Of a DNA stretch of 64,000 nucleotides, positions 18,986 to 27,201 are shown piece after piece; the stretch's first letter is position 1; each line of letters begins with the position of its first letter. The position numbers and the translations under genes were made by a program. A model generated the notes under the pieces. It was not told where the DNA came from. It made no database searches and worked only from the letters and a program-made list of their open reading frames with translations. Origin of the DNA: Tyzzerella sp. (lineage in GTDB: Bacteria; Bacillota; Clostridia; Lachnospirales; Lachnospiraceae); contig JAFQDE010000004.1 in the NCBI GenBank assembly GCA_017416155.1, positions 124,001 to 188,000 of the forward strand, written 5' to 3'.

Positions 18986-20164
18986 ATGGCTGAAACAAAA
19001 AGAGATTATTATGAGGTGCTTGGTGTAGACAAGAACGCCGACGCCGCAACAATCAAAAAAGCATACAGAGCCTTGGGAAAGAAATATCATCCGGACGCAA
19101 ATCCGGGAGATAAAGAAGCAGAAGCGAAGTTCAAAGAACTGTCAGAAGCTTATGCTGTACTTAGTGACCCGGAAAAGAAACAGAAATACGATCAATTTGG
19201 TCATGCGGCATTTGATGGTGGTGCAGGAGGAGGCTTCGGTGGCTTTGACTTCAGTGGCATGGATTTTACAGATATTTTTGGCGATATTTTCGGCGATATG
19301 TTTGGTGGCGGACGTCGTTCGAGACGTTCTTACAATGGACCGATGCAGGGGGCAAATGTTCGCAAGGGAATTCGCATTACATTTGAGGAAGCAATTTTCG
19401 GATGCGAGAAAGAATTGGATGTTGTCATCAAAGATCCATGTACAACCTGTGGTGGAAACGGTGCGAAACCGGGAACCTCACCGGAGACATGTCCAAAATG
19501 TAACGGACGTGGTCAGGTGGTATATACAACGCAGTCATTCTTTGGAACGATGCAGAACGTACAGACATGTCCGGAGTGTAATGGTTCCGGTAAAGTGATT
19601 CGTGAAAAGTGTTCAGACTGTGGAGGAACCGGTTATGTGGCATCTAAGAAGAAAATATCAGTTAGTATTCCTGCAGGTATCGACAATGGTCAAAGCATTC
19701 GCATCCGTGAAAAAGGTGAACCGGGCATCAACGGAGGTCCAAGAGGCGATTTGCTTGTCGAAGTAACTGTATCAAGACATCCAGTATTCGGACGTCAGGA
19801 TATGCATATTTTCTCTACGGCACCGATAAGTTTTGCGCAGGCAGCACTTGGTGGCGATGTTCGCATCAAGACTGTAGATGGCGATGTGTTATATACAATT
19901 GCACCGGGAACAAAGACAGATACCAAGGTGCGTCTTCGTGGCAAGGGTGTTCCATCTCTTCGCGACAAGAAGATTCGCGGCGACCACTATGTTACACTTG
20001 TGATTCAGACACCGGAGAAATTGAGCTCAGAAGCAAAAGAACTGCTTCGCAAGTTTGATGAAGTGACCGGTAATTCTTTGAAACAGGGCGAAGAGGCTGA
20101 GAAAGAAAAGAAGAATAAGAAAAAAGGCTTTATGGATAAGGTCAAAGAAGCATTTGAGGATTAA
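18986..20164 (+). CDS. dnaJ: Chaperone protein DnaJ (Hsp40)
   Basis: 392 residues. J domain with the HPD tripeptide ([15 protein letters not shown]), Gly/Phe-rich linker ([21 protein letters not shown]), four zinc-finger repeats CxxCxGxG ([32 protein letters not shown]), C-terminal substrate-binding domains and a Lys/Glu-rich tail ([13 protein letters not shown]). It delivers unfolded proteins to DnaK and stimulates its ATPase. It is separated from dnaK by a hairpin element of 137 bases and may therefore be made at a different level. Confidence 0.97.
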   Translation: MAETKRDYYEVLGVDKNADAATIKKAYRALGKKYHPDANPGDKEAEAKFKELSEAYAVLSDPEKKQKYDQFGHAAFDGGAGGGFGGFDFSGMDFTDIFGDIFGDMFGGGRRSRRSYNGPMQGANVRKGIRITFEEAIFGCEKELDVVIKDPCTTCGGNGAKPGTSPETCPKCNGRGQVVYTTQSFFGTMQNVQTCPECNGSGKVIREKCSDCGGTGYVASKKKISVSIPAGIDNGQSIRIREKGEPGINGGPRGDLLVEVTVSRHPVFGRQDMHIFSTAPISFAQAALGGDVRIKTVDGDVLYTIAPGTKTDTKVRLRGKGVPSLRDKKIRGDHYVTLVIQTPEKLSSEAKELLRKFDEVTGNSLKQGEEAEKEKKNKKKGFMDKVKEAFED

Positions 20165-20182
20165 TATAAGGGAGAGAGTAAG

Positions 20183-20878
20183 TTGACAATTGGTTTTTTG
20201 GATTGGACAATTAATTTTCATGATTTAGGAATTGCAATATTCAAAATTGCTCTGGCACTTATATGTGCCGGAGTAATTGGAATCGAGCGAGGACGAAAGA
20301 AGAGACCTGCAGGATTTCGTACATATATGGTTGTGTGTTTGGGTGCAACCTTGGTAATGATGACAAATGAGTATCTGTGTGAAGTATATGGGACAGGAGA
20401 TGTTGCTCGTCTGGGAGCACAGGTTATCAACGGAATCGGTTTCCTCGGGGCAGGAACCATTATCACAACAGGGCATAATCGAGTAAAAGGATTGACAACA
20501 GCAGCAGGACTCTGGACCTCAGCATGTATCGGCTTAGCAATCGGTAGCGGATATTATGAAGGTGCAATTATCGGTACGTTAGCGATTGTAGTTATCATGG
20601 TAGTGTTACATAGTTTTGACCGCCGCATGACAAATAGTACAAGAACCATTATTCTGTATCTTGAGTTTACAAAAATGTCGATTATTCGAAGTTTGGTTGG
20701 TTTTGCAAGAGAAAACGATATCAAAGTTGAAGATGTAGAAGTAGAGCAGCCAAATGACACCATGGGTGCAAAGATGGCGGCTGTTGTTACATTAAGACTT
20801 CCACACAAAGAAAGCCATTTGGAATTTATAGAAAAGGTGAGCGCTTTAGAGGGTGTTATCTTTGTGGAAGAAATCTAA
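20183..20878 (+). CDS. MgtC/SapB-family membrane protein
   Basis: 231 residues with a TTG start at 20183 behind GGGAGAGAG. Four to five membrane helices in the first 150 residues, with the family signature GVIGIERGRKKRPAGFRTYMVV, GAQVINGIGFLGAGTII and GLTTAAGLWTSACIGLAIG. The C-terminal 80 residues are a soluble ACT-like domain (LVGFARENDIKVEDVEVEQ). Family knowledge: MgtC proteins are linked to growth at low magnesium and to inhibition of the F-type ATP synthase in pathogens; in Clostridia the role is unclear. It follows dnaJ by 18 bases and shares its direction, so it may be a read-through member of the heat-shock operon. Confidence 0.9.
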   Translation: MTIGFLDWTINFHDLGIAIFKIALALICAGVIGIERGRKKRPAGFRTYMVVCLGATLVMMTNEYLCEVYGTGDVARLGAQVINGIGFLGAGTIITTGHNRVKGLTTAAGLWTSACIGLAIGSGYYEGAIIGTLAIVVIMVVLHSFDRRMTNSTRTIILYLEFTKMSIIRSLVGFARENDIKVEDVEVEQPNDTMGAKMAAVVTLRLPHKESHLEFIEKVSALEGVIFVEEI

Positions 20879-20905
20879 CATCATAGTATTTATGAAAGTG
20901 TAATA

Positions 20906-20948
20906 GGAGAAAACTCTCAGTGATTGAGAATTTTCTCCTTTTATTTTT
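20906..20948 (+). terminator. Long-stem terminator closing the heat-shock / mgtC unit
   Basis: Stem starting GGAGAAAA and closing TTTTCTCC, with inner CTCTCA / TGAGAA and one mismatch, followed by TTTTATTTTT. It lies between two convergent genes and stops transcription from the + strand. Confidence 0.88.
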
Positions 20949-20959
20949 AGAAGATATCA

Positions 20960-22120
20960 TTATTGAATCTCTGTTGCGATTGTTTCGTAAGCAGTTGCAA
21001 TTTTTGAAAGTAACTTGGAATCCGTAACACCTGTAATCTCTTTCGCTGCTTCAATCACACCACATTCACGAATCTTTCCCTGAAGCGCCTGACTCTGGGG
21101 GTCTCCTTTGTAATCAAAGTGAAGTGCAGCAGCAATACCTTTAATCAGATTGTCAACTGCAATTCCGTAAGAGTACGAGTTAAGAAGTGGTGCAACCAGA
21201 CGGTCAGAAGGAGCCAGTTTTCTGTTTGGCTCACGCCCAATACGAACAAGGGCATCCTTGAGATATGGATTTTTATAACGTTTAATAATACTCTCCATGT
21301 ATGTCCAATGAATGTTCGGTTCAAATCCGTGTTTTTTGATAAGTCCTTCTCCACTTTCAGTCATGGCACCGTGAACGATTGCGTATATCTTTTCATCAGC
21401 GATAGCCTGGTCGATGGTTTCGTAACCCTTTAAAGAACCAAGATATGCAGTGATACAATGCCCTGTGTTAAGTGTAAATAATTTGCGCTCTAAGTAAGCC
21501 ATTAAGTCCTCTACGATGTGCATTGCAGGAACATTTGGAATCTCACCGCAGAAGCCACAGCGTTCTACGCTCCACTCATAGAATTCTTCCACAACAACAT
21601 CCAATGGGTTTTCAGGGTCGTTTGCAACTGGGGGCACGATACGGTCTACCGCACTGTCCGGGAAACCAATATATTTGTCTGCATAAGCAGCAGTAGCATC
21701 ATCCAGTTTCTCGTAAACTGCTTTTTTGAGTTGTGAAGTTGCGCGAATGGCATTCTCGCATGCGATAATATTTAAATATTCTTTGCAACCGGCATTCATT
21801 CTTTCCTTGATACCATTCGCAACGGCACCTGCGATGCGAGGAAGAATGGTAAGACCTACAGCTGTAGTAACAAGGTCTGCAGTTGCAATTTCTTTTACAA
21901 CTTCATCTGTTGTAGAATTAACGCCGTATACATTCTCAACCAATTGGTCCCGACATTCTGTGTCTCGAATATGAACGGTATATTTTCTTAATGTATTGAG
22001 TTTGTCCAATAAATCTGTGTTTACATCGGCAAATGCTATGCTATATCCTGCTTCTGCTAAAACGGCACCGATAAAACCGCGACCGATATTTCCACCGCCA
22101 AACATAACTGCTTTTTTCAT
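20960..22120 (-). CDS. mtlD: Mannitol-1-phosphate 5-dehydrogenase
   Basis: 386 residues on the minus strand. The ATG at 22120 is preferred because AGGAGG is 9 bases upstream; an ATG at 22126 is only 3 bases from it. Rossmann NAD site KKAVMFGGGNIGRGFIGAVL; family markers DLVTTAVGLTILPRIA, YLNIIACENAIRATSQLKK, FPDSAVDRIVPP and the catalytic region KLFTLNTGHCITAYLG with Lys and His. It oxidises mannitol 1-phosphate to fructose 6-phosphate. No mannitol PTS gene is adjacent, which is unusual for mtlD; the nearest sugar gene is a 1-phosphofructokinase 25 kb away. It is transcribed divergently from a glycerate kinase gene. Confidence 0.93.
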   Translation of the reverse strand: MKKAVMFGGGNIGRGFIGAVLAEAGYSIAFADVNTDLLDKLNTLRKYTVHIRDTECRDQLVENVYGVNSTTDEVVKEIATADLVTTAVGLTILPRIAGAVANGIKERMNAGCKEYLNIIACENAIRATSQLKKAVYEKLDDATAAYADKYIGFPDSAVDRIVPPVANDPENPLDVVVEEFYEWSVERCGFCGEIPNVPAMHIVEDLMAYLERKLFTLNTGHCITAYLGSLKGYETIDQAIADEKIYAIVHGAMTESGEGLIKKHGFEPNIHWTYMESIIKRYKNPYLKDALVRIGREPNRKLAPSDRLVAPLLNSYSYGIAVDNLIKGIAAALHFDYKGDPQSQALQGKIRECGVIEAAKEITGVTDSKLLSKIATAYETIATEIQ

Positions 22121-22198
22121 TGTCATATACCTCCTTTACTGCTTTAAATAATTGACAATAGTTTCGGTTAATATACAGTTTTGATAAAGAGTTTGTGA

Positions 22199-22226
22199 TT
22201 GACTATAATATATGCCACGATATAAT
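22199..22226 (+). promoter_or_regulatory. Promoter of the glycerate kinase gene
   Basis: TTGACT at 22199 and TATAAT at 22221 with a 16-bp spacer, 47 bases before the start codon, in the divergent mtlD / glycerate kinase spacer. Confidence 0.7.
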
Positions 22227-22273
22227 ATGATTATGAGGGACAGACTCATTTATATAGACAAGGAGAATATTGT

Positions 22274-23401
22274 ATGAAGATTATTGTTTCACCGGATTCG
22301 TTTAAAGGAAGTTGTTCGGCCATAGAGGTGGCAAATAGTATAGAAAAAGCAATTTATGATGTGGATAGAACAGTCGATGTTGTTAAAATGCCGGTTGCAG
22401 ACGGCGGAGAAGGAACCATAGATGCAATTACCAGTTGCGTTCCGTCAACGATTTATGAAATGGAAATATGCGACCCGATGGGTAAACGTGCAATGGCAAA
22501 ATATGCTGTCATTGACAATGGAGACACAGCCATTATTGAAATGGCACAAGCTTCCGGCCTTCCAATGGTGCCGGTGGAGGAGAGAAATCCGTTACTGGCT
22601 ACTACATACGGAACGGGGCAACTCATGAAGGATGCCTTGGATAAAGGCGTTAAGAAGATGATTATCGGTATCGGAGGTTCTGCAACAAATGATGGCGGCG
22701 CAGGTATGTTGATGGCACTGGGGGCATCATTTAGAAATATCAAGGGAGAAGAGATTGCACTTGGTGGTGCAGCATTGGCCGAACTCGTAGAGATTGATTT
22801 GTCAGAGTTTGATTCCAGAATCTTTGATGTGGATATTACAGTTGCATGTGATGTAACGAATCCACTTACCGGAGAAAATGGTGCATCCTATGTGTACGGT
22901 CCGCAAAAGGGAGCAACACCTGAGATGGTAGAAGAACTGGATGTGGCACTTTCACATTTTGCCAAATTAAGTGCTAAGGGATTTGGCAAAGATTACAGTA
23001 CATATCCGGGAACCGGAGCAGCAGGAGGACTCGGATTTGCTTTGATTGCTTATTGTAAGGCAAAGTTTGCAGCTGGAATCGATATTGTGCTGAATGTCAG
23101 CGGATTTGAGAAAGAATTAGCAGACGCAGACCTTGTAATTACCGGTGAGGGAAGAATTGATGGGCAATCGGTACAGGGCAAGGTGTTGTACGGAATCGGA
23201 ACTCGTGCGAAAGCGAAAAATGTTCCGGTGATTGCAGTCGGTGGTGCTGTACGCTCAGACAGTGAGGCGCTTCTAAATCACGGCATCACAGCAATGTTCA
23301 GTATCGCAAACGGACCAATGACGCTTGAGTACGCCATGGAACACGGATGCGAATTAATTGAACAGGTTACAAAGAATGTAATGAGAGTATTTCTTCATTA
23401 A
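22274..23401 (+). CDS. Glycerate 2-kinase (GlxK/GarK family)
   Basis: 375 residues; ATG at 22274 with AAGGAG upstream. Family motifs: N-terminal KIIVSPDSFKGSCSAIEVA, MPVADGGEGTIDAI, QLMKDALDKGVKKMIIGIGG followed by SATNDGGAGMLMALG, YPGTGAAGGLGFAL, and ADLVITGEGRIDGQSVQGK. Reaction: D-glycerate plus ATP to 2-phosphoglycerate, feeding glucarate, galactarate or glyoxylate breakdown products into glycolysis. No glycerate-producing enzyme is nearby. Its stop overlaps that of the convergent broken AraC gene by a few bases, so there is no terminator between them. Confidence 0.93.
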   Translation: MKIIVSPDSFKGSCSAIEVANSIEKAIYDVDRTVDVVKMPVADGGEGTIDAITSCVPSTIYEMEICDPMGKRAMAKYAVIDNGDTAIIEMAQASGLPMVPVEERNPLLATTYGTGQLMKDALDKGVKKMIIGIGGSATNDGGAGMLMALGASFRNIKGEEIALGGAALAELVEIDLSEFDSRIFDVDITVACDVTNPLTGENGASYVYGPQKGATPEMVEELDVALSHFAKLSAKGFGKDYSTYPGTGAAGGLGFALIAYCKAKFAAGIDIVLNVSGFEKELADADLVITGEGRIDGQSVQGKVLYGIGTRAKAKNVPVIAVGGAVRSDSEALLNHGITAMFSIANGPMTLEYAMEHGCELIEQVTKNVMRVFLH

Positions 23402-23913
23402 TTTGTATTAAAATGAGCGCGATATTCCAAGGGCGAGGTGTCAAATCTCGCCCGAAATATTCTTGAAAAATAGTTCGCATCAATAAAACCGCATTTCTCA
23501 GCAATTTCGTTTATTTTCAAACTAGTCTCAGTCAGATAGGCAAGGCTTAAATCCAAACGCTTATGATTAATATACTTTGTCGGAGTGATGCCATATCTGT
23601 TTTTAAATATTTGAATAATGTATTGTTTTGTATAATGAAAGTGTGTGGCAATATCTGAAAGTGTAAGAGGCTGTCGCAAATGATTGCAGATATACTGCTC
23701 GATTTCTTCGGCAAGATTATCTGTTTTTTGCATGGAATCGCAAGAGGCCAGACGATTGAGCACATTTAAAAATGATAAGTTCATCCGAAAAGTGCTACCG
23801 GCATTGTAATTTGACATTTCTGAAAGAACATTCCCTAGATAGGAGTGTGTCTTGGGATCCACCTTGCTTACTGCAGGCAAATATATGTGATGAAGTTGCG
23901 AGGCAGAGATCAA
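23398..23913 (-). pseudogene. AraC-family regulator, N-terminal half lost
   Basis: Open for 171 codons on the minus strand. The C-terminal 100 residues are a complete AraC DNA-binding domain with two helix-turn-helix units (PLTLSDIATHFHYTKQYIIQI; TSLKINEIAEKCGFIDANYF followed by SRIFRARFDTSPLEYR). Full-length members have about 280 residues with an N-terminal cupin; here only a short middle segment (LPAVSKVDPKTHSYLGNVL) precedes. The first ATG at 23913 has no ribosome site, and the upstream DNA abruptly becomes the 3' part of an unrelated gene read in the opposite direction. I infer a 5'-truncated pseudogene. A short functional regulator from a fortuitous start cannot be excluded. Confidence 0.7.
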
Positions 23914-24196
23914 TCATTATCGTTGTGAGTTATACAAAGGTAATGAACTGATTGATACGAAGCACCGTCTTGCAAATCATTTTGTCACACCGATTCCGGA
24001 AACTACTTCGGTAACATTCGGGGAATTGGAAATCGGAACAGGGTACACTGTGAAGATATATCCTGTTACATCGTGGGCAAATGAGGGCAAGCGTTTTATT
24101 GATATGACCGGAAATAATGTGAATCATCCGAATGATTTTCTAATCAGATGCCATGCTCATGTGATTTCGGCAATGCTGATAGATTGTAAGGCATAA
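23894..24196 (+). pseudogene. C-terminal remnant of a secreted enzyme, possibly a metallophosphoesterase
   Basis: The + strand is open from 23894 to the TAA at 24194 (100 codons) but has no start codon with a ribosome site. The translation (INHYRCELYKGNELIDTKHR; VTFGELEIGTGYTVKIYPVT; ending HVISAMLIDCKA) reads like a fibronectin-III-type C-terminal module found after metallophosphoesterase domains in Clostridia; that parent is a guess from pattern. Its missing 5' part and the missing 5' part of the AraC gene meet at about 23897, head to head. Confidence 0.55.
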
Positions 24197-24283
24197 AAAG
24201 ATGAGCTGCGACTTATGGAGCTGAGGAAAGTTATCTTGATAAAGTTGATGAGAGCCCGCGAATTATCGGGAAATGATTTTTAC

Positions 24284-24338
24284 GGGGCTGCCGCACTCAC
24301 GAATTTTTATTCGTTAATGCGACAACCCCATCTATTTT
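24284..24338. repeat. Hairpin repeat in the empty stretch 24197-24615, related to one at 56553
   Basis: Outer arms GGGGCTGCCGCA / TGCGACAACCCC with inner CGAAT / ATTCG, then a T-rich tail (CTATTTT). The 11-mer CGCACTCACGA at 24293 occurs identically on the minus strand of the hairpin at 56553-56604. The remaining bases of 24197-24564 carry no gene I can support; a 29-codon frame at 24411 has no recognisable content. Confidence 0.6.
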
Positions 24339-24564
24339 AAACTTGAATTACTACTTGCTACATGATAATATAGTTATACATCTCTAAACATCGATGTCTT
24401 TGAAATCATTATGAGGGCGATTCGCCAATTTTCAAAGTTTGAACAATTGAATATAGGACGGAAGGAAGTGAATACGATTCTTGTGTGGTTTTTGTGTTGA
24501 TTCATCTTTTCATCTTTTGTATTAATAAGAAATGATAATGTACTAATAATGCAAATACAAAGTA

Positions 24565-24593
24565 TTGACATAGCACATGATATATCCTATAGT
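24565..24593 (+). promoter_or_regulatory. Promoter of the toxin-antitoxin operon
   Basis: Consensus TTGACA at 24565 and TATAGT at 24588 with a 17-bp spacer, 22 bases before the antitoxin start. Confidence 0.85.
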
Positions 24594-24605
24594 ATAAGTA
24601 TAGGA
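24585..24605. promoter_or_regulatory. Palindromic operator over the -10 box of the toxin-antitoxin promoter
   Basis: Perfect 7-bp inverted repeat TCCTATA, 7-base spacer, TATAGGA. It covers the -10 box and start point, where an autorepressing antitoxin would be expected to bind. The right arm also merges into the AGGAGG ribosome site. Confidence 0.7.
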
Positions 24606-24615
24606 GGTGGAACAT

Positions 24616-24939
24616 ATGGACAATACGGCAAATACAAACATAACCATAAGAATAGATAAAAAATTAAAGACGCAATTACAAGAGTTAATGTCTGAACTTG
24701 GAATGGATATAACAACTTTTTTTACTCTCGCTGCAAAACAAGCTGTGAGGGAGCAAGCGTTACCATTTCTACCTAGAAGGAATGAAGTTGATTATGGTAT
24801 GAAATCATATCAACTTGCGTTGGAGAACACAAAATACAATACAGAAGGCAAGGCTGTTGTTGAGCAAGGAGACGAATGGATAGAAGAGACAGAGTGGGAT
24901 GAGATGTTCGAGCAAATGAAAAAAGAAAGGAAGTCTTGA
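24616..24939 (+). CDS. RelB/DinJ-family antitoxin
   Basis: 107 residues from the ATG at 24616 (AGGAGGTGG upstream; a GTG at 24607 falls inside that site). The N-terminal 50 residues are a ribbon-helix-helix domain of the RelB/DinJ kind (NITIRIDKKLKTQLQELMSE, LGMDITTFFTLAAKQAVREQ, followed by ALPF). The acidic C-terminus (GDEWIEETEWDEMFEQMKKE) would wrap and neutralise the toxin. It likely represses its own operon through the palindrome at 24585-24605. The usual partner of this antitoxin type is a YafQ/RelE toxin, but the gene next to it encodes a PemK/MazF-type protein. Confidence 0.88.
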   Translation: MDNTANTNITIRIDKKLKTQLQELMSELGMDITTFFTLAAKQAVREQALPFLPRRNEVDYGMKSYQLALENTKYNTEGKAVVEQGDEWIEETEWDEMFEQMKKERKS

Positions 24940-24941
24940 AC

Positions 24942-25271
24942 ATGTATAGAAAAGGGGAAGTCTGGTTTGTAGAATTTCCTTTAGAGGAAGATAATTTGCA
25001 AACAATTAACAGACCGGTTATTGTATTAGATGAAAATACACTTGGTGTTTTGTCTGTAAAAATCACAAAGCATATGCCGAGAACGGAAGACCCGTATGAC
25101 ACGCCAATTTTATATTGGCAGGAAGCAAATCTGAGATTAGCATCTACCGCGAGAGTATCAAAAGTGTATTTGTTACCTCAAGATAGTTTCATATTTAAGA
25201 TTGGAGATTTGCACAAAGAAGATTTGAAACGTGTTGAGAACATGTATCAAAGATATTTGGAAGCAAGATAA
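24942..25271 (+). CDS. PemK/MazF-like toxin (type II)
   Basis: 109 residues from the ATG at 24942, two bases after the antitoxin stop, with AGGAAG upstream. The SH3-like MazF fold is suggested by YRKGEVWFVEFPLEED, the RPVIVLDEN strand, VLSVKITKH and the region STARVSKVYLLPQDSFIFKI that matches MazF S/T...V..L patterns. Family knowledge: MazF/PemK toxins are sequence-specific, ribosome-independent mRNA endonucleases. The similarity is to the more divergent PemK-like branch, so cleavage specificity cannot be told. The pair lies in a gene-poor scar region, as expected of a horizontally moved module. Confidence 0.8.
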   Translation: MYRKGEVWFVEFPLEEDNLQTINRPVIVLDENTLGVLSVKITKHMPRTEDPYDTPILYWQEANLRLASTARVSKVYLLPQDSFIFKIGDLHKEDLKRVENMYQRYLEAR

Positions 25272-25298
25272 GTGAGAGAAAATGGTTTGCCATTGTAA

Positions 25299-25339
25299 TA
25301 CAAAAATAAGCAGGCGAGTAGCCTGCTTATTTTGTATTA
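25299..25339. terminator. Bidirectional terminator between the toxin and ABC-F genes
   Basis: An almost perfect 18-pair stem built on ATAAGCAGGC / GCCTGCTTAT with the 5-base loop GAGTA and A/T runs on both sides, serving two convergent genes. Confidence 0.9.
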
Positions 25340-25347
25340 CACGTATT

Positions 25348-26985
25348 TTAATTATCATCTATACGTTCATCTGCTGTGTATACCTGGCGTTTTCTTGCCA
25401 TTTCATCACTTTCGAGATATTCGTCATAAGTTGTAATCTTATCGATTAATGTACCGCCAGGGAGAATCTCCATGATACGGTTTGCAGTTGTCTGAACAAC
25501 CTGATGGTCACGGGAAGCGAAGAGCAGTACACCCGGGAATTTGATTAATCCATTGTTGAGTGCTGTGATTGCTTCCATGTCAAGGTGGTCAGTCGGTTCG
25601 TCGAGAACGAGTACGTTTGCACCTGAGATCATCATCTTAGAAAGGAGACAACGTACCTTTTCTCCACCGGAAAGAACTTTTACTTTCTTCACACCGTCTT
25701 CACCGGAGAAGAGCATTCTTCCGAGGAAACCACGTACATAAGTTACGTCTTTTTCTTCTGAATATTGTGTAAGCCACTCTACAATCGTATCTTCATTGTC
25801 GAACTCATGTGAGCTGTCTTTTGGGAAGTAAGCCTGAGTTGTAGTAACACCCCATTTGTAGCTTCCTTCATCCGGTTCCATTTCACCTGTTAATATTTTG
25901 AACAATGTTGTCTTCGCAAGTTCATTTCCACCTACAAATGCAACCTTATCTTCGCGTCCAATCGTAAATGAAAGATTATCTAAAATCTTTACACCATCGA
26001 TAGTCTTTGACAGACCTTCTACAGAGAGTACCTCATTTCCAATAGAGCGGTTGGGACGGAAATCGATGTATGGATATTTTCTGCTTGATGGACGAATGTC
26101 TTCCAATTCGATTTTTTCCAACGCACGCTTACGTGAGGTCGCCTGTTTTGATTTGGAAGCATTTGCACTAAAGCGAGAGATAAACTCTTGGAGTTCTTTA
26201 ATCTTTTCTTCTTTCTTGCGGTTTGCTTCTTTCATCTGGCGAATGATTAACTGGCTTGATTCATACCAAAAGTCATAGTTACCTGCGTATAGTTGAATCT
26301 TGCCGTAATCGATATCTGCAATCTGTGTACATACTTTATTTAAGAAGTAACGGTCATGGGATACCACGATTACCGTGTTGTTAAAATTGATTAAGAATTC
26401 TTCTAACCAAGCAATTGCGTCGAGATCTAAGTGGTTGGTAGGCTCGTCAAGAAGCAGAATGTCCGGATTACCGAAGAGTGCTTTTGCAAGAAGAACCTTT
26501 ACCTTCTCTGCACCGGTCAAATCTCTCAAGTATTTGTAGTGAAGGTCTGTATCGATGCCGAGACCGTTTAAGAGGGAAGCGGCGTCTGATTCGGCCTCCC
26601 AACCGTTCATCGTTGCGAATTCACCCTCTAATTCACTAGCCTTGATTCCGTCTTCTTCAGTGAAGTCTTCCTTCATATACAGAGCATCTTTCTCTTTCAT
26701 AATTTCATAGAGACGTCTGTTTCCCATGATAACAGTGTCGAGAACAAGATAATCATCATATTTGAAGTGGTCCTGTTCAAGGAAGGAGAGGCGCTCACCC
26801 GGTGTAATGATAACTTCACCCTTTGAAGGCTCTAACTTTCCGGATAAGATTTTTAAAAATGTAGACTTTCCGGCACCGTTCGCACCGATGAGTCCGTAGC
26901 AGTTGCCTTCGGTAAATTTTACATTTACATCTTCGAACAACGCCTTCTTGCCGACACGCAATGTAACATTACTAGTACTAATCAT
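25348..26985 (-). CDS. ABC-F family ATPase (YbiT/YkpA-like), ribosome-associated
   Basis: 545 residues, minus strand; ATG at 26985 with GGAGGA upstream. Two ABC domains without membrane segments. Domain 1: Walker A GANGAGKST (34-42), signature LTGAEKVKV, Walker B LLLDEPTNHLD, H-loop SHDR. Domain 2: Walker A degenerate (GGNELAKTT, about 351-359), signature LSGGEKVR, Walker B LVLDEPTDHLD, and Arg in place of the H-loop histidine (FASRDHQ). Between them is the charged ABC-F linker (about 240-300: KEANRKKEEKIKELQEFISR). Family knowledge: ABC-F proteins bind the ribosomal E site and act in translation or antibiotic protection. The linker is not of the long drug-resistance kind, so a housekeeping translation factor is more likely. 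Site asymmetry is discussed in the findings. Confidence 0.92.
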   Translation of the reverse strand: MISTSNVTLRVGKKALFEDVNVKFTEGNCYGLIGANGAGKSTFLKILSGKLEPSKGEVIITPGERLSFLEQDHFKYDDYLVLDTVIMGNRRLYEIMKEKDALYMKEDFTEEDGIKASELEGEFATMNGWEAESDAASLLNGLGIDTDLHYKYLRDLTGAEKVKVLLAKALFGNPDILLLDEPTNHLDLDAIAWLEEFLINFNNTVIVVSHDRYFLNKVCTQIADIDYGKIQLYAGNYDFWYESSQLIIRQMKEANRKKEEKIKELQEFISRFSANASKSKQATSRKRALEKIELEDIRPSSRKYPYIDFRPNRSIGNEVLSVEGLSKTIDGVKILDNLSFTIGREDKVAFVGGNELAKTTLFKILTGEMEPDEGSYKWGVTTTQAYFPKDSSHEFDNEDTIVEWLTQYSEEKDVTYVRGFLGRMLFSGEDGVKKVKVLSGGEKVRCLLSKMMISGANVLVLDEPTDHLDMEAITALNNGLIKFPGVLLFASRDHQVVQTTANRIMEILPGGTLIDKITTYDEYLESDEMARKRQVYTADERIDDN

Positions 26986-27054
26986 TTATATATTCCTCCA
27001 TGGATTTATTATTCATAAGTAACCAAAGATTATCTTAACATGGAAAAAAATTCA

Positions 27055-27083
27055 TTGCAAGCCTAAAATAACTATGATATAAT
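27055..27083 (+). promoter_or_regulatory. Promoter of pnp
   Basis: TTGCAA at 27055 and TATAAT at 27078, 17-bp spacer. It implies a transcript start near 27090, immediately before the leader hairpin. Confidence 0.75.
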
Positions 27084-27094
27084 ACAAAGGATTA

Positions 27095-27180
27095 TGGGCT
27101 AAGCCACCGAGCCGAGACCACTGAAGAGTATGTTTGCACAGTAAAACATATTGTTCAGTAGTTTCGGACGGCTTGGCCAC
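27095..27180 (+). promoter_or_regulatory. Long leader hairpin of the pnp mRNA
   Basis: Nested arms: GGCTAAGCC / GGCTTGGCC (outer), ACTGAA / TTCAGT (middle), TATGTTT / AAACATA (inner) around a short loop, about 86 bases in all. No T run follows. It begins a few bases after the predicted transcript start. In enterobacteria the pnp leader is a double-stranded RNase III target through which PNPase represses its own synthesis; the same type of autocontrol is inferred here. Confidence 0.65.
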
Positions 27181-27201
27181 AGTATTAAAAGGAGAAAAAA
27201 T

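Noticed and set aside
19152-19598. Second + strand frame of 148 codons inside dnaJ
   Set aside because: It is an out-of-frame shadow of dnaJ with no start context.
24411-24500. 29-codon open frame in the gap before the toxin-antitoxin genes
   Set aside because: No ribosome site and no recognisable content; length is expected by chance in AT-rich DNA.
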